Assembly: GCA_049642725.1 (NCBI GenBank)
Contig: JBARPC010000010.1
Coordinates: 1-27,690 of the forward strand
Reading direction: 5' to 3'
Length of the DNA: 27,690 nucleotides
DNA from: JAGLYZ01 sp049642725
Lineage (GTDB): Bacteria > Patescibacteriota > Minisyncoccia > Minisyncoccales > JAGMDC01
The translations under genes and the position numbers were made by a program. The notes under the pieces are model-generated. The model was not told the origin of the DNA, did not search any database, and saw only the letters and a list, made by a program, of their open reading frames with translations. Below are positions 15,663 through 21,142 of this stretch, in pieces. The first letter of the stretch is position 1, and every line of letters begins with the position of its first letter.

Positions 15663-15875
15663 TCAATTATTTTTGGTTTTTCTTGTTTTCTCTTCAATCA
15701 CAAAAAGCAATCTGAATAACACTGCCCATACTATTACTGCTAATATTCCTGCGCAAAATATAGCCATTAATTCTCCCACTCTATCCTGAATTAAGCGAAC
15801 AATAATCCCTGCTACAAATACTGCTATGGCTAACGATACCATAAACAAAAATAATCCTTTATCGTTTTTTTTCAT
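15663..15875 (-). CDS. Small two-helix membrane protein, unknown function
   Basis: A 70-residue protein with two membrane segments (about 8-27 and 35-59), a short loop (LIQDRVGE) and a Lys/Arg-rich tail (EEKTRKTKNN), which suggests both ends are cytoplasmic. I do not recognise a family. It is a single-gene unit: TTGACA/TAATCT promoter at 15932-15960, Shine-Dalgarno AGGAGAG 11-12 bases before the ATG, and a terminator right after the stop. This self-contained unit suggests it is real despite its size. Confidence 0.7.
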   Translation of the reverse strand: MKKNDKGLFLFMVSLAIAVFVAGIIVRLIQDRVGELMAIFCAGILAVIVWAVLFRLLFVIEEKTRKTKNN

Positions 15876-15931
15876 TTTTCTATAACTCTCCTCTTTTTTT
15901 CTAATTTTATGTGCTATTTTTTTCTAATTTT

Positions 15932-15960
15932 AGATTACACAAATCCAAGATAAGTGTCAA
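15932..15960 (-). promoter_or_regulatory. Promoter of the 70-residue membrane gene
   Basis: On the minus strand TTGACA (15955-15960) is 17 bases before TAATCT (15932-15937). The leader is about 50 bases and contains AGGAGAG. The box pair matches those at 14-42 and 856-883. Confidence 0.5.
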
Positions 15961-15978
15961 ATTTTAGTGCAGGGTCCG

Positions 15979-16007
15979 TTGAACTACAGGGACATTTAAG
16001 TTATAGT
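15979..16007 (+). promoter_or_regulatory. elp3 promoter, leaderless type
   Basis: TTGAAC (15979-15984) and TATAGT (16002-16007) are 17 bases apart. Transcription is expected near 16014, three bases before the ATG at 16017. This placement favours 16017 over the in-frame GTG at 15954, which lies upstream of the -35 box. Confidence 0.55.
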
Positions 16008-16016
16008 GATTATGAT

Positions 16017-17561
16017 ATGAATCCTAATGAATTAATAATTCTTGAATTATTAAGAAATAAAGCAAGAACTTTGGAAGATTTATCTGTGACAAAAAGAAAA
16101 ATAGTTAAGGAACATAAAATTTCCTGTCCCTCTAATGTTGATTTACTAAAATCATACCATAATTTAGTAAAAAATAAAGAACTCAAAAAGAACAAAATTT
16201 TAGAAGAAATTTTAAGAAAAAGAAAAATTAGAAGTTTATCCGGGGTGGTAGTGGTTTCTGTTTTAACCAAACCTTATCCCTGTCCTGGAAAATGTATTTA
16301 TTGCCCAAGCGAGAAAGGTTTGCCCAAAAGTTATCTTTCTGGCGAGCCAGCAGTGGAAAGAGCAAAAAGAAATAAATTTAATCCATATCTTCAAGCTATA
16401 GACAGAATTAAAAGTTTAGAAATCCAAGGCCACCCAACAGATAAGATTGAATTAAGGATAATCGGAGGAAGCTGGACAGTATATCCGAAAAAATACCAAG
16501 AACGGTTTATAAAAGAATGTTTTAACGCCTGTAATGGAAAAATTTCTAAAAATCTAGAAAAAGCCCAGAAGTTGAATGAGAAAGCAAAACATAGAATTGT
16601 GGGGATTTCTATTGAAACCAGGCCTGATTTAATTGACAAAAAAGAAACCTTAAACTTGAGAAGGTTAGGAGTTACTATGGTGGAGTTGGGTGTTCAGACA
16701 ATTTACGATGATGTTTTAAAAAAATGCCAGAGAGGACATTTAGTAAAAGAAACTATAAAGGCAACAAAACTCTTAAAAGATGCTGGATTTAAAGTGATGT
16801 ATCAAATGATGCTGAATCTGCCTGGCTCTGATTTAAAAAAAGATTTCTTATCTCTTAAAGAGATTTTTGAAAATCCAGACTTTAAACCGGACTGGCTAAA
16901 AATTTATCCTTGCGTGGTTTGTAAAAACACAAAACTCTATGAGCTTTGGCAACAAGGCGAGTATAAGTCATATTCTGACAAAGAGTTAATTAAACTTTTA
17001 ATTCAAATAAAAGAAATATTGCCATACTGGGTCAGAGTAGCCCGTTTATTCAGGGATATACCTGCTTATCATATTAAAGCAGGCAGTAAAATCTCTAATA
17101 TAAGGCAGGTAGTTCAAAAAGAAATGAGAAAAAGAGGAAAAACCTGCCACTGTATTAGATGTAGAGAAATCAGGGAAAAATATGAGCCGAAAGAAAAAAT
17201 AGCCTTATTTCGTGAAGATTATAATGCGTCAGAGGGTAAAGAAATATTTTTAAGTTTTGAAAACAAAAACAGAACAAAATTATACAGCTTGCTCCGCCTC
17301 CGCCTGCACTTCGAGAACAGTTCTCGAAGTGCTATAATTAGAGAACTTCACACTTATGGACAAATGCTCCAGATTTCTGAAAAAAGATTAGCTGTCCAAC
17401 ACATAGGACTTGGTAAAAAATTAATTAAAGAAGCAGAAAAAATCGCTAAAGAATTTAATCTAAAGAAAATAGCAGTAATTTCTGGCATTGGAGCTAGAAA
17501 TTACTTTCGAAAATTAGGGTATAGATTAAAAAATACTTATATGGCAAAATCCTTAAAATGA
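16017..17561 (+). CDS. elp3: Elp3-type tRNA uridine-34 modification enzyme (radical SAM plus GNAT)
   Basis: A 514-residue Elp3, which in archaea and eukaryotes makes the carboxymethyl group on wobble uridine using a radical SAM domain and acetyl-CoA. The iron-sulfur motif is PYPCPGKCIYCPSEKG with Cys89, Cys93 and Cys96. The radical SAM barrel continues through RIIGGSWTVYP, GISIETRPDLI, LGVQTIYDDVL and VMYQMMLNLPGSDL. The GNAT domain begins near 420 and shows IRELHTYGQM, VQHIGLGKKLIKEAE and VISGIGARNYFRKLGY, so both halves are intact. Residues about 431-439 are encoded by a perfect 13-bp palindrome at the start of the GNAT part. It is the only plus-strand gene here. Most bacteria use MnmE/MnmG for the comparable wobble modification. 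Confidence 0.92.
   Translation: MNPNELIILELLRNKARTLEDLSVTKRKIVKEHKISCPSNVDLLKSYHNLVKNKELKKNKILEEILRKRKIRSLSGVVVVSVLTKPYPCPGKCIYCPSEKGLPKSYLSGEPAVERAKRNKFNPYLQAIDRIKSLEIQGHPTDKIELRIIGGSWTVYPKKYQERFIKECFNACNGKISKNLEKAQKLNEKAKHRIVGISIETRPDLIDKKETLNLRRLGVTMVELGVQTIYDDVLKKCQRGHLVKETIKATKLLKDAGFKVMYQMMLNLPGSDLKKDFLSLKEIFENPDFKPDWLKIYPCVVCKNTKLYELWQQGEYKSYSDKELIKLLIQIKEILPYWVRVARLFRDIPAYHIKAGSKISNIRQVVQKEMRKRGKTCHCIRCREIREKYEPKEKIALFREDYNASEGKEIFLSFENKNRTKLYSLLRLRLHFENSSRSAIIRELHTYGQMLQISEKRLAVQHIGLGKKLIKEAEKIAKEFNLKKIAVISGIGARNYFRKLGYRLKNTYMAKSLK
17306..17332. repeat. In-frame perfect palindrome inside elp3
   Basis: Arms GCACTTCGAGAAC (17306-17318) and its exact complement (17320-17332) flank a single base. 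It encodes HFENSSRSA between LLRLRL and IIRELHTYG, near the start of the GNAT domain, where family members differ in length. Confidence 0.85.
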
Positions 17562-17588
17562 AAAAACTGGCCTTTTAGCCAGTTTTTT
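17561..17588. terminator. Bidirectional terminator between elp3 and a 39-residue gene
   Basis: Perfect 11-bp stem: AAAAAACTGGC (17561-17571) and GCCAGTTTTTT (17578-17588), loop of 6. It ends elp3 on the plus strand and, with A/T runs on both sides, also the minus-strand unit that stops at 17599. Confidence 0.85.
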
Positions 17589-17598
17589 GGTATTCTTC

Positions 17599-17718
17599 TT
17601 ACTTGGAAAATTTTTTATAAAGTTCTTTTATTTGTTTTTCCTGTTTATTAAAATCTAAAATTTCCCGGCGAATCCGGGTTTTTTCTTTACGAATATGTTT
17701 ACAAATACTTTTAGACAT
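17599..17718 (-). CDS. 39-residue basic protein, unknown function
   Basis: A very short gene encoding 39 residues, starting MSKSICKHIRKEKTRIRREL and ending LYKKFSK. It is strongly basic and probably one or two helices. The ATG overlaps the stop of the upstream membrane gene by 8 bases (17711-17718), and the stop lies ten bases before the bidirectional terminator, so it fits neatly as the last gene of the murE-rtcB unit. From memory, small Lys/Arg-rich proteins of this kind with an IRREL core recur in Parcubacteria. No domain recognised; RNA or ribosome binding is only a guess from charge. Confidence 0.6.
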   Translation of the reverse strand: MSKSICKHIRKEKTRIRREILDFNKQEKQIKELYKKFSK

Positions 17719-17935
17719 TTTTCTTCTCTTTGTAATAAGCATAAATAGCGGCTATAGTAAAAAATATTTCAAGTATTATAAATATAAGATCCTTCAAGTA
17801 AATACTATAAATTATAAGTAAAGCCCCACCAATAAAAAATAGAATATTTTGTCCTATCTTTGTCTTAGATAATATACCAAAAGTAATTAAGATTAGACCT
17901 GCCACTCCTATTAATTTAAAAATGTAAAAAATCAT
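17711..17935 (-). CDS. Small membrane protein, possibly CBU_0592-like
   Basis: A 74-residue protein with three hydrophobic segments (about 4-22, 30-45, 47-67), starting FKLIGVAGLILITFGILSK and ending in YYKEKKNV. The order glycine-rich helix, short loop, helix, IYLKD turn and helix recalls the small CBU_0592-type membrane proteins, but I am not sure. The start is 30 bases after rtcB and the stop overlaps the next start, so it belongs to the murE-rtcB transcript. Confidence 0.6.
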   Translation of the reverse strand: MIFYIFKLIGVAGLILITFGILSKTKIGQNILFFIGGALLIIYSIYLKDLIFIILEIFFTIAAIYAYYKEKKNV

Positions 17936-17965
17936 TTGTTAAAATATTTGGATGTTAAAATGATT

Positions 17966-19420
17966 TCATTCTCCTTTAATAACAGCTAATGGCACTAATT
18001 TAGCAACTTTTTTTGATAAACCAGCTCTATGAACCACATTAACAACTTCATGAATATCCTTGTAAGCAAGAGGCGCTTCTTCAGCGATTCCTCTTACTGA
18101 CCGGCATTTAACAATAATACCTTTTGATTTTAGCTCATTTATAACTTTTTGTCCAGAAATTGTTCTTATTGCCTGATGCCGCGACATTGTCCTGCCAGCG
18201 CCATGACTTGTAGAATAAAACGCTTGTTCTCCTGTTTTCTGGCCATTTAAAACATAAGAAGCTGTTCCCATTGAGCCAGGAATTAAAACCGGCTGGCCAA
18301 CTTCTCTATATTTTTCTGGAATTTCCGGATGTCCTGGCGGAAATGCCCGCGTAACACCCTTACGATGAATAGCAAGTTCTACGTCTGCGCCATCAATTTT
18401 ATATGTTTCTTTTTTAATAATATTGTGAGCAACATCATATAATAATTCTAATTTCTCTTTTTCGCCAAAAATTTTTCTCCACGCAAGACGAATATAATAA
18501 GCAATCATCTGCCTGTTTGCCCAGGCATAATTTGCTGCATTCGCCATGGCTTTAAAATATCTTTGACCTTCTGGCGAGTTAAAAGGCACACAGGCAAATT
18601 CTCTATCCGGCACTTTAATTTTATACTTTGCCATTGTGGGAATCATTGTTTTTAAATAATCAGTACAAACCTGATGGCCAAGTCCCCGACTTCCAGTATG
18701 TATCATTATTACAATTTGATCTTTTGATAATCCAAATTTTGTTGCCACATTTTCATCATAAATTTCATCTACTTTTTGAATTTCTAAGAAGTGGTTGCCG
18801 GACCCGAGTGTCCCCACTTGGTTCCTACCTCGATTTTTAGCGTGTTCTGAAACAACAGAAGCATCTGCCCAATTTAACTTACCATTTGCTTCGCAATTCA
18901 TCGCATCTTCTTTGTTGCCATATCCTTTTTCTATTAAATATTGAACTCCTCCTTCTAAAATTTTATCAATTTCTTTAATTGAAAGTTTTATTCGCCTTCC
19001 TCTGCCCAAACCAGAGGGAACTTCTTTTTGAATTTCTGCTGCCAATTCATCTAAATAAGGTTTAATTTCTTTTTCTTTATGTTCTGATTTTAATAATCGC
19101 ATCCCGCAATTGATGTCAAAACCACAGGCGCCTGGTGAAATAACTCCTTCTGGTATTTTAATTGCTCCAACAAAGCCAATGGGAACCGCATAACCCTCAT
19201 GACAATCAGGCATAGCAATTCCATACTTCACAATTCCCGGCAAGGTTGTTCCATTTATTAATTGAGAAATAGATCTATCTCTGAAAATATCTTCCAGCAT
19301 TTTTTCCGAAGCATAAATCCGAGCCGGCACTCGCATCCGCCGGCTGGCGGACTGGCTAAAACTTTTAGGAATTTCCCAAAGATAATTATTTATCTTTATA
19401 AAATCTTTTTTGTTTATCAT
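17966..19420 (-). CDS. rtcB: RNA ligase RtcB
   Basis: A 484-residue RtcB, which joins 2',3'-cyclic phosphate (or 3'-phosphate) ends to 5'-hydroxyl ends using GTP and manganese, in tRNA splicing or RNA repair. Metal and catalytic residues line up with the Pyrococcus enzyme: Asp102 and Cys105 in GFDINCG, His210 in GSGNHFLEIQ, His241 in IHTGSRGLGHQ, His332 in DVAHN and the guanylated His406 in SHGAGRTMSR. An element encoding residues 24-29 gives an extra loop between WEIPK and RMRVP; from memory the Pyrococcus enzyme is about five residues shorter there. It starts 6 bases after the Mur ligase stop. No archease gene is in the window. Confidence 0.97.
   Translation of the reverse strand: MINKKDFIKINNYLWEIPKSFSQSASRRMRVPARIYASEKMLEDIFRDRSISQLINGTTLPGIVKYGIAMPDCHEGYAVPIGFVGAIKIPEGVISPGACGFDINCGMRLLKSEHKEKEIKPYLDELAAEIQKEVPSGLGRGRRIKLSIKEIDKILEGGVQYLIEKGYGNKEDAMNCEANGKLNWADASVVSEHAKNRGRNQVGTLGSGNHFLEIQKVDEIYDENVATKFGLSKDQIVIMIHTGSRGLGHQVCTDYLKTMIPTMAKYKIKVPDREFACVPFNSPEGQRYFKAMANAANYAWANRQMIAYYIRLAWRKIFGEKEKLELLYDVAHNIIKKETYKIDGADVELAIHRKGVTRAFPPGHPEIPEKYREVGQPVLIPGSMGTASYVLNGQKTGEQAFYSTSHGAGRTMSRHQAIRTISGQKVINELKSKGIIVKCRSVRGIAEEAPLAYKDIHEVVNVVHRAGLSKKVAKLVPLAVIKGE
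19336..19351. repeat. In-frame GC-rich palindrome inside rtcB
   Basis: TCCGCC/GGCGGA arms with a 4-base loop (GGCT). It encodes SASRRM in a loop near the N-terminus. The TCCGCC-GGCGGA shape is, from memory, common in Parcubacterial genomes. The short stem makes this the weakest of the set. Confidence 0.55.
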
Positions 19421-19426
19421 AATTTT

Positions 19427-20674
19427 TCACTTTTGACTTTTGATTTTTAACTCCTCAAGTTGTTCGCGAACAACTTGGCGGTCATCCCAGGGTATTTTTC
19501 TACCATCAGCTACGCACATCCAGGGTTCGCAACCCTTGCCAGTGATAATTACTATATCCCCGGATTTTGCCAAAGTTAGAGCTTTTTTGATTGCTTCTTT
19601 TCTATCTAAGATTCTGTAGATTTTTGAGATTTGATTTTTGAGATTTGATTTTGAGAACCCAGAAAAAATTTCATCCAAAATTTTTTCTGGGTTCTCATCA
19701 TATGGGTCTTCGTTAGTTAAAATAATTTCATCACAATACTGGTCAGCGATTTTTCCCATTTCTGGCCTTTTCCATTTATCCCTTCCACCACCAGTAGAAC
19801 CAAGAACGCAAATCAGTTTTGAATTTTGAATTTTGAATTTTGAATTTCTGATAGTTTGGTATACTTTTACCAAACTATCAGGAGTATGAGCGTAATCCAC
19901 TATAACTGTAAATGGTTTATCAACTACTTTTTCCATTCTGCCGGGAATTGCTTTTATTTTTTCTAAAGCTTTCTGACTAGTTTCTAAATCAACTCCCTGT
20001 GATAATCCTATACAAATTGCCGCCAGCGAATTATAGATATTGAATTCCCCAAACAAATTAAGCTTAAATTGGGTATTTTTAGTATTGATATCTCCTTTTT
20101 CTAATCCATAGGTATATTTTTTTCTGGCTGGAAATTTCAAAAAGTATTCAGCATTTTTATCATCTAAATTAATAATATGGATATTTTTTGTGGCTTGAAA
20201 AAGCTTTCCCTTGGCTTCTTTATACTTTTCAAAACTACCATGGCTCTCTATATGCTCTGGCGTTAAATTAGTAAAGACGGCCGTATCAAAATCAATAAAG
20301 CAATGGCGATGTTGCTTTATTCCTTCAGAAGTCACTTCTAAAACGACATACTGGCATCCAGTGTTTACGGCCTGCCTCAAAAACTTTTGCAATTTCAAAC
20401 GGCCAGGCATTGTCATCTTTAAATCATTTTTCCATTCTTTTTCGCCAAGCTTAAATTTAATTGAGGAAATAGAAGCAACTTTGCAGCCGGCTTCTTCCAA
20501 AATCTTGGTTGCTAAACTGACCACTGTTGATTTTCCATTAGTGCCAGTAACTCCGATAATTTTAATTTTTGAGGAAGGAAACCGATACAAAAAAGCGCCA
20601 AAACCAGCCAAAGAAAAGTGATAAAAATCAAGTAAAAAACCAGGAATAAATTCTTTAATTATTTCTTTAATCAT
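19427..20674 (-). CDS. Mur ligase, UDP-MurNAc-tripeptide synthetase (MurE-like)
   Basis: A 415-residue Mur ligase, which adds an amino acid to a UDP-MurNAc peptide during cell-wall synthesis. The ATP loop is GVTGTNGKST (near 41-50). Further signatures are VLEVTSEGIKQHR, FTNLTPEHIESHGSFEKY, LFGEFNIYNSLAAI, IPGRMEKV, VDYAHTPDSL and ITGKGCEPWM. It begins directly at the ATPase domain after about 35 residues, so it lacks the usual N-terminal UDP-binding domain. The DAP-specifying DNPR motif is absent (NEDPYDENPEKI), so the added residue is uncertain. Four repeat elements lie inside the gene, in the last 150 residues. It has a promoter-like TATAAA 3 bases before the ATG (weak) and leads the rtcB unit. 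Confidence 0.85.
   Translation of the reverse strand: MIKEIIKEFIPGFLLDFYHFSLAGFGAFLYRFPSSKIKIIGVTGTNGKSTVVSLATKILEEAGCKVASISSIKFKLGEKEWKNDLKMTMPGRLKLQKFLRQAVNTGCQYVVLEVTSEGIKQHRHCFIDFDTAVFTNLTPEHIESHGSFEKYKEAKGKLFQATKNIHIINLDDKNAEYFLKFPARKKYTYGLEKGDINTKNTQFKLNLFGEFNIYNSLAAICIGLSQGVDLETSQKALEKIKAIPGRMEKVVDKPFTVIVDYAHTPDSLVKVYQTIRNSKFKIQNSKLICVLGSTGGGRDKWKRPEMGKIADQYCDEIILTNEDPYDENPEKILDEIFSGFSKSNLKNQISKIYRILDRKEAIKKALTLAKSGDIVIITGKGCEPWMCVADGRKIPWDDRQVVREQLEELKIKSQK
19456..19477. repeat. Perfect 22-bp palindrome near the 3' end of the Mur ligase gene
   Basis: CAAGTTGTTCG (19456-19466) followed at once by its exact complement (19467-19477). It encodes QVVREQL after the conserved PWDDR, where relatives have a similar peptide, so this could be partly natural sequence. 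Confidence 0.65.
19621..19696. repeat. Tandem TTTTTGAGATTTGA units and a 19-bp inverted repeat inside the Mur ligase gene
   Basis: Two exact 14-base units TTTTTGAGATTTGA (19621-19648) are followed by perfect 19-base arms (19653-19671 and 19678-19696, starting GAGAACCCAGAAAAAA) with a 6-base loop. Together they encode ENPEKILDEIFSGF and the low-complexity SKSNLKNQISKI, just before the conserved RILDRKEAI. Confidence 0.8.
19817..19881. repeat. Tandem TTTTGAA units and a 14-bp inverted repeat inside the Mur ligase gene
   Basis: Four exact TTTTGAA units (19817-19844) adjoin arms CTGATAGTTTGGTA (19848-19861) and its exact complement (19868-19881), loop of 6. They encode SLVKVYQTIRNSKFKIQNS between VDYAHTPD and LICVLG, where relatives have a shorter linker. 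The layout (tandem A/T units next to an inverted repeat) repeats that at 19621-19696. Confidence 0.8.
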
Positions 20675-20707
20675 ATCTTTATACTAACTTAAAATTCATA
20701 ATAAAAA

Positions 20708-20725
20708 AAGGCATTTTTTTGCCTT
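20708..20725 (-). terminator. Rho-independent terminator of the receiver gene
   Basis: Stem AAGGCA/TGCCTT (20708-20713, 20720-20725) with a T6 loop; on the minus strand it continues TTTTTAT. It lies 26 bases past the receiver gene stop and separates it from the Mur ligase unit. Confidence 0.75.
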
Positions 20726-20750
20726 AAAAATAAATAATTTTTTTAAATTT

Positions 20751-21119
20751 TTAACAGGGTAAATATTCTTTTATCTTTTCTGTCAATCCAGCGGGTGTAA
20801 AATCAGTCTTGATTAAATAATCCATAGCTCCTAACTTTCTTGCCTCTTTCCTTGCTTTAGGGTCGTCATAATTAGATAAAACAACAACTAATATTGAAGA
20901 TGTTTCTTTATCTTTTCTTAAATCCTTTAAAAAAGAAATACCATTGCTTTTAGGCAAAATAATGTCTAAAACAATTAAATCCGGCTTTTCTTTCTGAGCC
21001 ATCTTCAAACCGCTTTCAGCGTCAGAAGCTGAAATCACTTCAAATTTCGCTTCAGAAAATTTATCTATATACATCTCAGATAAAATTTGCTCGTCTTCAA
21101 TTAAAAGTATCTTAGGCAT
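20751..21119 (-). CDS. Stand-alone response-regulator receiver domain
   Basis: A 122-residue single receiver domain with no output domain (CheY-like in layout). The acidic pocket is Glu8/Asp9 in LLIEDEQ, the phosphorylated aspartate is Asp52 in LIVLDIILP, Ser82 and Lys104 complete the switch, and the last helix ends at the stop. It would act by protein-protein contact. It lies 23 bases downstream of valS and ends in a terminator, so it is likely read with valS. The histidine kinase at 25051 is a possible partner, but they are 4 kb apart with other units between. Confidence 0.93.
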   Translation of the reverse strand: MPKILLIEDEQILSEMYIDKFSEAKFEVISASDAESGLKMAQKEKPDLIVLDIILPKSNGISFLKDLRKDKETSSILVVVLSNYDDPKARKEARKLGAMDYLIKTDFTPAGLTEKIKEYLPC

Positions 21120-21142
21120 AAATTTATTGTTTTAGAATAACA

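Noticed and set aside
15954..16016. GTG at 15954 as the elp3 start
   Set aside because: The first 21 residues do not look like Elp3 and the promoter boxes lie downstream of this GTG.
17664..17684. Hairpin CCCGG/CCGGG followed by T6 as a second elp3 terminator
   Set aside because: It lies within the 39-residue gene on the other strand and encodes its RIRRE core; the better terminator at 17561-17588 already ends elp3. It may still act as a weak backup.
19817..19844. Tandem TTTTGAA units as a CRISPR array
   Set aside because: Units are 7 bases without spacers and lie in a coding region.
20211..20621. Plus-strand 136-codon frame
   Set aside because: It is antisense to the Mur ligase, which carries the conserved motifs.
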